Source: Chloroflexota bacterium
GTDB taxonomy: Bacteria > Chloroflexota > Dehalococcoidia > DSTF01 > JACRBR01
Reading direction: 5' to 3'
Assembly: GCA_016213125.1 (NCBI GenBank)
Contig: JACRBR010000156.1
Span: forward strand, 1 to 22,024
Length of the DNA stretch: 22,024 bases
Shown here: in pieces, positions 6,901 through 14,342 of the stretch
Position numbering within the stretch: position 1 is the stretch's first letter
Layout: every line of letters starts with the position of its first letter
Notes under the pieces: model-generated
Databases searched by the model: none
Seen by the model: the letters and a program-made list of their open reading frames with translations, nothing else
What the model was told of the DNA's origin: nothing
Position numbers and translations under genes: made by a program

Positions 6901-7586
6901 TCCGGCACCTGGCGCTTCCCGACATGGCAGTTGGTGCAGAGGGAACCGCTGGGCATGGTGTTGAAGCTGGTGTCCGGCTCCCCTCCGTGGGTTGCGTGAC
7001 AGCTCAGGCACTTCATGTAGTCGCCCGGGCCGGTCCCGTCCTCGCTCCAGAGGCGTGTGCCGTGGAAGTCGCCGGCGTAGGGATTCCAGGAGCTGTCCTG
7101 GGGCTCGATGCCCAGTGAGCGCGCATCGATATCGACGGGATGATTCACGGGTCCGGCCACGGCGTGGCACCCCTGACAGAAGTCGGCCGCGCCCGGCAGT
7201 TTCAGGAACTTGGCGTACGGGGTGCCGTGCGCGTCGTGGCAGCGGTCGCAGTCCGCTCCGACAACGCCGGGACTGCGCATGTGCAGCGGCCGGGCGAGAT
7301 CGAACGCGAATGACCCCAGCGACGTCACGGTCCCGTCATGACAGCTGAAGCAGAGCGGTCGCAATCCGGAAAACGCCCCCGTCATATTTGGCTTGCTAGC
7401 CCAGAGCGTCTCGGCGTTGGCAGCGTGCGGGATGTGGCAGTACATGCACACGGGCGTCCCGGGGATGGCGACGTCGTGCTGGGTGCCGGAGATGCGCCGG
7501 TCTTCGCCGAGCGTGGTGCTGGTCCCCAGCATGATCAGGGTGACGCCCAGGATGGCCGCGGCGATGATTCGCGCCGCCGCGGCCAT
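6897..7586 (-). CDS. Exported hexaheme c-type cytochrome (doubled-CXXCH family)
   Basis: A 229-residue protein with an N-terminal signal sequence (hydrophobic 7-26). Six CXXCH heme-attachment motifs are at residues 47-51, 79-83, 113-117, 137-141, 193-197 and 217-221. Several have a nearby histidine suited to bis-His ligation (for example HIPH, HDAH and HATHGG), as in the doubled-CXXCH and cytochrome c3-like families. The protein should act outside the cytoplasmic membrane as an electron carrier or wire. It overlaps the next gene by ATGA and follows the Ig/NHL gene after 48 bases. With the NrfD and Fe-S subunits upstream it probably accepts electrons derived from quinol, though the reverse direction is possible. 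No terminal reductase motif is visible. Confidence 0.93.
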   Translation of the reverse strand: MAAAARIIAAAILGVTLIMLGTSTTLGEDRRISGTQHDVAIPGTPVCMYCHIPHAANAETLWASKPNMTGAFSGLRPLCFSCHDGTVTSLGSFAFDLARPLHMRSPGVVGADCDRCHDAHGTPYAKFLKLPGAADFCQGCHAVAGPVNHPVDIDARSLGIEPQDSSWNPYAGDFHGTRLWSEDGTGPGDYMKCLSCHATHGGEPDTSFNTMPSGSLCTNCHVGKRQVPE

Positions 7587-7634
7587 CGGCGACGCTGCTG
7601 CGGTTCGCGGGCGGCGCGTGGCGTTCGTAGCGGC

Positions 7635-9278
7635 TCACCTTTCGCCTTCGCGCACGGACGCGCCGTCCAGGCGAAATACGTGCACACCGGACAATCGATC
7701 GACGACATACAGCCGGTCGGAGGCGACCTTCACGCCGTATGGATATGGCAACGCGGACGCCATCTCACCGTCGTGGCCCGGCTGGTCGCCCGCGATCACG
7801 CCAAGGAAGAGGCCATCTATGCCGAAGACGGCGACGGCCCTGAGCCCGGCATCGCTCACGAACACGGTGCCGCTCTCGTCGACGGCCACCGCTTCCGGCT
7901 TCTTGAGCTGATCCGCGCCGATCGCGGTGAGGAGAAGGCCGCCGGGCGCGTACTGCTTGACCTGGTGGTGGCCGGAATCGACGACCCAGAGGTTCCCCGC
8001 TGCGTCGAGCGCCAGGCCGCCCGGCGTGTCGAGGTCGCCATCACCGATCGAGGCGAGGAAGCTGCCGGACGGGCTGAGCGATACGACTCGGTCGTTACTG
8101 GAATCGCTGATCCAGATGTTGTCGCTCTCGTCCACGGCGACGCCGGCCGGATGGAACGGCCGGATTCCGGCCGGGATACGCGTCTTAATGACGTGGTCGA
8201 CCCGCCCCGAGGGTTCCAGCACCACGACGTTCCCATAGAGCGGTGCGGCGATGTAGATCAGCCCCAGGTGGCTGGTCATGGCGACGGCTCGAAGCAGCGA
8301 GGTTTCGCCACCACGATTGCTTTCGAAGGTCCGGGCGAATTTCTCCTCCGACGTGACCGTGAGCATGCGGCCCTTGTTGCTGTCGAGGACGAGCACGCGG
8401 CCATCGACGAGCGCGAGGTCCGAGGGGAAGTCGGCGGAATCACGCCTGACGTCGCCTGATGCATCGGTGGTGATGGCCGATATCGACTGCTCCAAGGTGG
8501 CGGGAAAGGCCGGCAGATGTGCCGTCGATGCCCCCGCGTGCGAGGATCCCGGCATCGCCGCCTGGTCGGGCTCGCCGCCACCGCCGCTCGTCAGGAACCA
8601 CCCAACCGGCAGGGCCGTAAGCAGGAGCAAGGCCGGCGCGGCCAGCAGGCGGGCGGCGGACGAGGCGCTGAATTGACCGCGCGAGAAGATGCGCACGGGC
8701 ACGGCGCCCGGGGCGGGAGCGGGTGCATCCGCCATGATTCCCAGGACAACGCGCGCCATCACGAGGCCGAGGACGCCCCACACCGCGAGAACCAGGAGAC
8801 CGAATCCGAACGGCGCCCACTTCCGCGGCTGCTCCAGTCCGAACGCGGCGTTCTCGTGGAGGTTTGGGGGGGCGTCTGTTTGAAGGAGAAGGGTGGCCTG
8901 CGCCGGCTCGAGACCCTCGCCACCGCCGAACCGGGCGATGATGCTGTGCTCTCCCGGCCAGGCAGGCTCGAGGACGAGCGCGGCCGTGCCTGTCGTGTCG
9001 GTCATCGCTTCGCCCAGCTCCATGAGGCGTTCGCCAAAGACGGTCGACAGCTCGTAGAATGTGACCCGCGCGCCTCCCAGCGGACGGCCGTCCTCGGCGG
9101 AGAGGCGGGCCGAGAGCATGGCGCCGCCGTCCTCGTTGGCGGGGCCGGCCGGAGCCGCCACCTCCAGGGTCGTGCGGACGCGCGCGTCGCCGGGGTCCTC
9201 GGCCAGGGCGGGTTCAGGGAGGAGCGGGACGAAGTTCGCGAGGAACGCCATGACGAGGCAGGCCGCTATCGTTCGCAT
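7635..9278 (-). CDS. Ig-like domain / two TM segments / NHL propeller protein
   Basis: A 547-residue protein from ATG at 9278, whose ATG shares one base with the NrfD stop (TGATG). Upstream in-frame residues are rich in His and Arg and look like shadow, so this start is chosen. Order of parts: signal peptide 1-26 ending in ALA; an Ig-like beta domain at about 35-140 (LSARLSAEDGRPLGGARVTF and TDTTGTAALVLEPAWPGEH); a membrane segment at about 158-185; a short proline- and alanine-rich cytosolic loop; a second membrane segment at about 210-232; then an NHL propeller to the C-terminus, with blades such as DSSNDRVVSL, DSGHHQVKQY and DAGLRAVAVF. Both folded domains should lie outside the membrane. 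I do not know a named family with this layout; it is probably an accessory subunit of the redox complex. Confidence 0.85.
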   Translation of the reverse strand: MRTIAACLVMAFLANFVPLLPEPALAEDPGDARVRTTLEVAAPAGPANEDGGAMLSARLSAEDGRPLGGARVTFYELSTVFGERLMELGEAMTDTTGTAALVLEPAWPGEHSIIARFGGGEGLEPAQATLLLQTDAPPNLHENAAFGLEQPRKWAPFGFGLLVLAVWGVLGLVMARVVLGIMADAPAPAPGAVPVRIFSRGQFSASSAARLLAAPALLLLTALPVGWFLTSGGGGEPDQAAMPGSSHAGASTAHLPAFPATLEQSISAITTDASGDVRRDSADFPSDLALVDGRVLVLDSNKGRMLTVTSEEKFARTFESNRGGETSLLRAVAMTSHLGLIYIAAPLYGNVVVLEPSGRVDHVIKTRIPAGIRPFHPAGVAVDESDNIWISDSSNDRVVSLSPSGSFLASIGDGDLDTPGGLALDAAGNLWVVDSGHHQVKQYAPGGLLLTAIGADQLKKPEAVAVDESGTVFVSDAGLRAVAVFGIDGLFLGVIAGDQPGHDGEMASALPYPYGVKVASDRLYVVDRLSGVHVFRLDGASVREGER

Positions 9279-10615
9279 CACGGCACCGCCTGGTGGAGCG
9301 CCTCGGCGGTCCGCTTCGCGTCCTCTTCGGCGACCTCTTCGATCTCGAAGATGGAGATGATGGGGAACAGCCGGAAGAAGAGCATCATGAGCAGAGGGAT
9401 GGCGGCGACGGCGCCCAGGGTGATCATGATCTCCACGCGGCTTGGCCAGTAGATCACCAGGGGCGTGGGCATCATGGGCTCCGCCAGCCCGGGCACGACG
9501 ATGAGGAATCGCTTGAGCCACATCGCCGCGAGCACCGCCAGCGCGGCCGTCGTGATGCCGAAGATGTTCCGTGTGATCGGCAGTGCGACCAGCAGTATCG
9601 GGACGACCAGTCCCCCTATCCCGAAGAGCCACATGAAGGGAGCCAGCCGTCCGACGATCATCAGCTCCATCATGTCGCGCGCGCCCTCATGCAGCTTGTA
9701 GCCCTCCGTCATGTACTCGGAGAACATGAAGTACCCGTAGCCCGCGCCCAAGGTCATCATGATGTAGCCCAGGTACTCGAAGTGCTTGCGGGTGATGTAC
9801 TCCTCCAGGTGATACGCCCAGCGAAAGCCGGCGACCGCAATGATCACGGTGGCGACACCTGAGAACATCGCGCCCAGCACGAAGTACGGAGCGAAGATGG
9901 TGCTGTCCCATCCGGGACGGGACGTGACGCCGAACAGGAACGCCAGGACCGAGTGCACCGCTACCGCGAGCGGGATGATCACGATCGCCACGACGGTCGT
10001 GCCCCATGCGAGGACGCGCTTCTGCCGGTCGGTGCCGCGCCAGCCGAGGGCCAGGCGCTCGTACAACAGGTAGCGCAGCTTTCCGGTGTTTGGGCCGAGC
10101 CTGTCGCGGCAGACAGCGATGTCCGGGATCAGGGGCAGGTAGAGGAAGATCGCCCCGGCGATGAGATAGGTGTTGACGGCGATCACATCCCAGAGGACGG
10201 GCGACCCCACCTGTCCGTAGCGAAAGAGGTACACCATTCGTTCGGGGCGGCCCATGTCGATCAGTGGGAAGACCGCGCCCACCAGCACCGACGTGACGGC
10301 CATGGTCTCGGCTATGCGCGAGAGCGGGGCGCGCCAGGGAGCGTTCGTGAGGCGAAGGATGGCCGAGGTCATGGCGCCGCCGTAGCTGATGCCGATGAAG
10401 AAGACCATATCGCCGATGTAGAAGCCCCAGGAGACACGCTGGTTCAGCCCGGTGACCCCCAGCCCCTCTTTCAGCTGCTGGAGGTACGCGACCGCGGCGG
10501 CGAACACGAGCACCGACAGGCCGGCGACGATGACCCAGTAGTACTCGCCCGGCCTGGTGATGGGCCGCATCGCGGTGAGTTCGAGATCGGCCTTCTGGTG
10601 TTGTTGCAGTACCAC
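9278..10615 (-). CDS. NrfD/PsrC-type integral membrane quinone oxidoreductase subunit
   Basis: A 445-residue polytopic protein with about ten membrane helices, starting at GTG 10615. ATG at 10570 is an alternative. GEYYWVIVAGLSVLVFA opens the first helix, and GFYIGDMVFFIGISYGGAMTSAILR and ETMAVTSVLVGAVFPLIDMGRPERM match the NrfD/PsrC/HmeB/ActC pattern. This family binds menaquinone or ubiquinone and exchanges electrons with a four-cluster Fe-S partner. The Fe-S gene ends seven bases upstream, giving the standard NrfC-NrfD pair. No molybdopterin catalytic subunit is nearby, so this resembles modules where the electron partner is a multiheme cytochrome, such as the Cbc4 type of Geobacter. Direction is presumably menaquinol oxidation. 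Confidence 0.93.
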   Translation of the reverse strand: MVLQQHQKADLELTAMRPITRPGEYYWVIVAGLSVLVFAAAVAYLQQLKEGLGVTGLNQRVSWGFYIGDMVFFIGISYGGAMTSAILRLTNAPWRAPLSRIAETMAVTSVLVGAVFPLIDMGRPERMVYLFRYGQVGSPVLWDVIAVNTYLIAGAIFLYLPLIPDIAVCRDRLGPNTGKLRYLLYERLALGWRGTDRQKRVLAWGTTVVAIVIIPLAVAVHSVLAFLFGVTSRPGWDSTIFAPYFVLGAMFSGVATVIIAVAGFRWAYHLEEYITRKHFEYLGYIMMTLGAGYGYFMFSEYMTEGYKLHEGARDMMELMIVGRLAPFMWLFGIGGLVVPILLVALPITRNIFGITTAALAVLAAMWLKRFLIVVPGLAEPMMPTPLVIYWPSRVEIMITLGAVAAIPLLMMLFFRLFPIISIFEIEEVAEEDAKRTAEALHQAVP

Positions 10616-10621
10616 GGCTCG

Positions 10622-11428
10622 TTAACTCCAGCGCTCACCCTTCAACCTCTGGCCGTGTCCGGCGACGTACCAGACGCGCGGGCTGGTGTTCATCTCTTCT
10701 TTCAGCCGGAAGGCGTCGTTCTCTCGCAGATAGCGCGACATCTCGTAGGTCTCGCCGGACCTGTTTGTCATCACGCGCGTGTTAAGGTCGGCGATGTAGA
10801 TGGCGTCCATGCGGCACGCTTCGACGCAGGCCGGAAGGCGGCCCTCCTTGATGTAGTGCACGCAGAGGACGCACTTGCCGACGGTTCCCAGGCGCTGCGG
10901 CACGGGGAACTCTGGCATCGGCTGTTGGAAGCCGTCCGGTGGCTGCGGCGGCTTGCGGAAGTTGAAGTACCGCGCCTCGTACGGGCAGGCGGCCATGCAC
11001 AGGCGGCAGCCGATGCAGCGGTCCTGGTTGACGAGGATCACCCCCTCCGAGTTCTTGTAGGTAGCGGCGACGGGGCAGACCTTCAAACAAGGAGGGTTCT
11101 CGCACTGCATGCAGAGGCGGGGCATGAAGAACTGATTGCCGTTCTCCGCTTCGACCTCGTACACCTTGATCCACTCCATCTCCTTGGGCAGGTAGTGGGT
11201 GGACTGGCATGCCTCCGTGCAGTATCTGCACCCATCGCATCGGCGGAGGTCGATCACGGCCGCCCACTGGCGCTCCGTGGTCTCGTGGCCATCCGCGCTG
11301 TCCGTAGCCGAGGCAGTGGTGCCCCCTCTTCCGCCTCTGCGCATGAGCGCGCGGCCGGCTTCGCCCGTCACCAGGAACAGGGCGGCGGCGCCCAGGGCCT
11401 GCAGGACTTCCCGTCTGGAGAGGGCCAT
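10622..11428 (-). CDS. Tat-exported four-cluster ferredoxin-like Fe-S protein (NrfC/PsrB/HmeA type)
   Basis: A 268-residue protein from ATG at 11428, which has GGGAG about seven bases upstream and places the twin-arginine motif SRREVLQ at residues 4-10, before a hydrophobic stretch. A TTG at 11539 would extend it by 37 residues. Cysteine sets for four [4Fe-4S]-type clusters are visible: CDGCRYCTEAC; CMQCENPPCLKVCP; CIGCRLCMAACP; and CVLCVHYIKEGRLPACVEAC. The Tat signal places it on the outer face, where it would pass electrons between NrfD and the hexaheme cytochrome. It is the first gene of a five-gene operon transcribed leftward, divergent from the two-component system. Confidence 0.93.
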   Translation of the reverse strand: MALSRREVLQALGAAALFLVTGEAGRALMRRGGRGGTTASATDSADGHETTERQWAAVIDLRRCDGCRYCTEACQSTHYLPKEMEWIKVYEVEAENGNQFFMPRLCMQCENPPCLKVCPVAATYKNSEGVILVNQDRCIGCRLCMAACPYEARYFNFRKPPQPPDGFQQPMPEFPVPQRLGTVGKCVLCVHYIKEGRLPACVEACRMDAIYIADLNTRVMTNRSGETYEMSRYLRENDAFRLKEEMNTSPRVWYVAGHGQRLKGERWS

Positions 11429-11556
11429 CGGCGAACTCCCGTCACGATCGCTCCGCCCCGGGAAGCCGAGGCGGGCATCATGGGCACTGAGACAAGTGTG
11501 CGCGGACGCCTCGAGGTTTACACGCGTGGTACTGCTCAAATGGATGAGCGTGGATC

Positions 11557-11562
11557 TACCTA
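11557..11562 (-). promoter_or_regulatory. Candidate -10 of the redox operon
   Basis: TAGGTA on the minus strand, within the left arm (TACCTAG, 11557-11563) of an inverted repeat whose right arm is CTAGGTA at 11622-11628. It faces the Fe-S gene. No clear -35 element. Confidence 0.35.
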
Positions 11563-11622
11563 GGCTGCACCCACCGGCCTGTACCGATAGCTACATGACG
11601 AATCATCGAGCCGCCGGTTAAC

Positions 11623-11632
11623 TAGGTATAAG
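11623..11632 (+). promoter_or_regulatory. Candidate -10 of the two-component operon
   Basis: TAGGTATAAG on the plus strand lies 20 bases before ATG 11653 and upstream of the AGGAG ribosome site at 11642-11646. Either TAGGTA or TATAAG could be the hexamer. TAGGTA mirrors the divergent element at 11557-11562. Confidence 0.4.
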
Positions 11633-11652
11633 CACGGGCGCAGGAGCCTGCC

Positions 11653-12339
11653 ATGGAACCGAGCGAGCACCAAACCACGACCGTCGTCATCGCGGATGAC
11701 CATACGCTCGTGCGAGAAGGCACGAGCAGGATGCTCCAGGCGCAGCCTGATATCGTCGTGCTTGGTGAGGCGGCCGACGGGGCGGCGGCGGTGGAAGCAT
11801 GCGTCGATCTGCATCCCGACGTAGCGCTCCTCGATATTCGCATGCCGGTCCTGAACGGGATCGAGGCGGCGCGGAAGATACGGGAGCAGGCACCGGATGT
11901 TGTGACCGTCGTTCTCACGGCGTACGACGAGGATGAGTACGTATCCGCGGCGATCAAGGCGGGCGCCTCCGGGTATCTCCTGAAGACAGTCCGATCGAGT
12001 GAGCTCATCGAAGCGGTGCGGCGGGTCCGGATGGGCGAGGTCATCTTTCACCCGGCTATCGCCCGGAAGCTGGCGCGGCTCTTCGTGAAGAACCTGGATC
12101 CCACGAGCGAAGAGCAGCTGCTCACACAGCGGGAGAGAGACATCCTGAAGCTCGTGTGCCAGGGCGAACTGAACAAGGAGATCGCCGGGGAGCTGGGCCT
12201 GAGCGTACGGACGGTCGAAGGGCACCTGAACGCGATCCTGGGGAAGCTCAACGTGCGATCACGCACGGAGGCGGCGATGTACGCAGCCTCCAAAGGGTGG
12301 TTCACAGAGTACAGCTGGACATCATGGCCGCACGCGTAG
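11653..12339 (+). CDS. NarL/LuxR-family response regulator
   Basis: A 228-residue protein with AGGAG six bases before ATG 11653. The receiver domain spans about residues 10-125, with acidic pair Asp15/Asp16, phospho-acceptor Asp61 (LLDIRMP), conserved Thr in VVLTAYDED and Lys in GYLLKTV. The C-terminal LuxR-type helix-turn-helix spans about 155-215 (LTQRERDILKLVCQGELNKEIAGELGLS recognised in parts, then VRTVEGHLNAILGKL). It should bind DNA as a dimer when phosphorylated by the kinase encoded next, whose gene overlaps its end. Its divergent position beside the redox operon suggests that this operon is a target. All key residues are present. Confidence 0.95.
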   Translation: MEPSEHQTTTVVIADDHTLVREGTSRMLQAQPDIVVLGEAADGAAAVEACVDLHPDVALLDIRMPVLNGIEAARKIREQAPDVVTVVLTAYDEDEYVSAAIKAGASGYLLKTVRSSELIEAVRRVRMGEVIFHPAIARKLARLFVKNLDPTSEEQLLTQRERDILKLVCQGELNKEIAGELGLSVRTVEGHLNAILGKLNVRSRTEAAMYAASKGWFTEYSWTSWPHA

Positions 12340-13826
12340 GATCCCTCCCTTTCCACCCGCCATCGATGAGTTCTACGGGTGTGCTCCGGCGATTGAGCCC
12401 GGCTTCGCTCGCGAGAGCGGCGCCGATCGCAGATGGCCGCTTCTGGTTAGTGCAGGCGCTGGTTCTCGCGATCGCAGCCGGGCATAACGCGATCGAGGCG
12501 CTCGGTGTGGCGCATCAGCTGGGCATGCTGTACTTCGTGCCCACGTCGCTGTACTTCATGCCGGTGATCTACGCGGCCATGTACTTCGGCCTGCGAGGGT
12601 CGCTTCCCACGGCGATCCTCTGCACCGCAATCAGTGTCCCGAACTGGTTCCTGTGGCATGAAGGCCCGGAGCGACTCGGGGACATGACCCAGATGACCGT
12701 CGTCGTCTTCTTCGGCGTGTTTGTGGGATTTCGGGTCAACCACGAGCGCCGCTTGATCGCGTCCCTTGAGTCCGTCACACACGCGCTGGAACTTTCGGAG
12801 TCGCGGTACCGGGAACTGTTCCAGTCCGCGGGAGAGGCCATCCTGGTCCTCGATGACGCGAACCGGGTGGTGGACTGCAATGAGGCCGCGCGCGCACTGG
12901 CTGGGCCATCGTGCTGCGCCAAGAGCAACACGCCTCTTGACGAACTGTTTTCCGGCGAACTGTCGACGCACATCACGGCGCTCAAGGTGACCGATAGCGA
13001 GCGTCCACCGCTGGTGCGTCTTACCGCTCTGGACGGCCGCGACGTCTGGGTGGAGCCGGTCTGCGCCAGCCTGGGGCACACGACGCAGGTGCTCCTGCGG
13101 GACGTGACCGAGCAGCACAAGCGGCAGGCCAACCTGGAGATGTACACGGCGCATATCCATCGCGCACAGGAGGAGGAACGCCGGAGGATCGCGCAGGAGA
13201 TCCACGACGAGACAGTCCAGTCGTTGATCCTGCTCTGCCGCGAGCTGGACGACGTGGAGGAGTCCGTTACCGGGCGTGGGCGCGAGCACCTTGCCGGGGT
13301 GCGGCGCCAGACGGAGGAGATCATCGAGCGGCTCCGCGGCCTCATTCGCGGGCTGCGGCCGCCGCTGCTCGACGATCTGGGGCTGGTGCCCGCCGTGCAA
13401 AGGCTCCTGGATGAGGTTTCGTCCCGCTCGCCGATCCAGACGAAGCTGGATGTCGCAGGGAACGGGCGGCAGCCGCCGCCATCGATCGAACTAGCGTTCC
13501 TGCGCATTGCGCAGGAGGCGATCAACAACGCGGCGCGGCATGGGACGCCCACCCACGTGCGTGTGAACATTACGTACGAGGCGGACGGGATCGCGATCGA
13601 GGTTGCGGATGACGGTCGCGGGTTCGAGCCGATCGCGGACGCGCCGGACATGGTGCGAACCGGGCACTGGGGCATCGCGGGCATGCACGAGCGCGCCCGC
13701 GAGGCCGGAGCGTCACTCTTCATCGACTCCAGCCCGGGCGCCGGCACGACGGTTCGCGCGACGTACGGAAACGGCGCCGACCAGGGAGGCGGCGTCGTGG
13801 GTCGCTACGCTCCGCGTCCGGTGTAG
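12324..13826 (+). CDS. Membrane sensor histidine kinase, PAS plus HisKA_3/HATPase (NarL partner type)
   Basis: A 500-residue protein from ATG 12324, which overlaps the regulator gene by 16 bases. ATG 12366 is an equally usable start 14 codons later; neither has a good ribosome site. Four membrane segments lie at about residues 35-130 (for example FWLVQALVLAIAAGHNAIEA and MTQMTVVVFFGVFVGF) with almost no outer loop, suggesting sensing in or near the membrane. A PAS domain follows at about 157-280. The dimerisation helix carries His294 in RIAQEIHDETVQ, the HisKA_3 signature. The ATPase domain shows N-box IAQEAINNAARHG, DDGRGF and GIAGMHERA. The membrane position would suit monitoring of quinone or membrane redox state; the signal is inference. 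Confidence 0.93.
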   Translation: MAARVGSLPFHPPSMSSTGVLRRLSPASLARAAPIADGRFWLVQALVLAIAAGHNAIEALGVAHQLGMLYFVPTSLYFMPVIYAAMYFGLRGSLPTAILCTAISVPNWFLWHEGPERLGDMTQMTVVVFFGVFVGFRVNHERRLIASLESVTHALELSESRYRELFQSAGEAILVLDDANRVVDCNEAARALAGPSCCAKSNTPLDELFSGELSTHITALKVTDSERPPLVRLTALDGRDVWVEPVCASLGHTTQVLLRDVTEQHKRQANLEMYTAHIHRAQEEERRRIAQEIHDETVQSLILLCRELDDVEESVTGRGREHLAGVRRQTEEIIERLRGLIRGLRPPLLDDLGLVPAVQRLLDEVSSRSPIQTKLDVAGNGRQPPPSIELAFLRIAQEAINNAARHGTPTHVRVNITYEADGIAIEVADDGRGFEPIADAPDMVRTGHWGIAGMHERAREAGASLFIDSSPGAGTTVRATYGNGADQGGGVVGRYAPRPV

Positions 13827-13875
13827 GCGCCAGCGCTGTCGCGCGGGTCGATGGCGCCGGAACTACCGGCGTGGC

Positions 13876-14187
13876 TCAGCACGCAGGGGCGGGACTGCGA
13901 CGGTGGCGGCCCCATTCGTCCTGGCGCAGGCACCCCTGGGCGAGCATGCGGGCGACGAGGCCGGCTACGCGGGCCAGGGGCGCATCGAGACCACCGGCGA
14001 TATCTCGCAAGGACAGCGGGCCCGCAGCGTCGATGAGGTCGCGTACGTCGTGGGACGACAGACGGGGGTTCGGCCCGGGCGTGTCCGGATACACGACGGT
14101 GATTCCTTCCGGGCAGGCGCCCCGGGATGTGCGCGGGGGGACTGCGGCGGGTGCGTGGGTGTCGGCGGCGTTCGTGTAGCTGGTCAT
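13876..14187 (-). CDS. Small winged-helix-like protein, hypothetical
   Basis: A 103-residue protein from ATG 14187, with a very strong ribosome site GGAGGAG four bases upstream; this decides the start and supports a real gene. Residues about 42-90 (SSHDVRDLIDAAGPLSLRDI, then LARVAGLVARMLAQGCL) look like a helix-turn-helix or winged-helix domain of the DprA-C-terminal or FeoC style. The N-terminal 40 residues are rich in Pro, Ala and Thr and look disordered. Cysteines are at 25, 86 and the last position, 103. It is convergent with the kinase gene and divergent from the radical SAM gene. The function is not known. It could regulate the radical SAM gene or be a substrate of that enzyme, but no known substrate motif is seen. 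Confidence 0.65.
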   Translation of the reverse strand: MTSYTNAADTHAPAAVPPRTSRGACPEGITVVYPDTPGPNPRLSSHDVRDLIDAAGPLSLRDIAGGLDAPLARVAGLVARMLAQGCLRQDEWGRHRRSPAPAC

Positions 14188-14330
14188 GGCGCTCCTCCAT
14201 GTGTTTCAGGCATTGTCGCCGCGCAGCCCGCGCGCGGCATCGGCCGTCGGATCGGAGACGGCGCGGACATGCGGCCCAGGCCGCTTCTCCGCCATTGGAC
14301 GGAAGGCGGGTCTGGTCAGCGAGCGGGCGC

Positions 14331-14342
14331 TACCATCTATGC
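14331..14342 (+). promoter_or_regulatory. Leaderless-type -10 element of the radical SAM gene
   Basis: TACCAT (14331-14336) is followed by six bases and GTG at 14343. There is no Shine-Dalgarno sequence and no clear -35. The spacing matches the other leaderless candidates and favours the GTG over the ATG at 14352. Confidence 0.45.

Noticed and set aside
9278..10615. Alternative complex III or polysulfide reductase
   Set aside because: The NrfD and Fe-S subunits fit, but the molybdopterin-type subunit and the ActA, ActE and ActF partners are absent. The neighbours are propellers and a hexaheme cytochrome.
13827..13875. Bidirectional terminator between convergent genes
   Set aside because: GGCGCC near 13827 can pair with GGCGCC near 13852, but the loop is long and there is no T-tract on either side.
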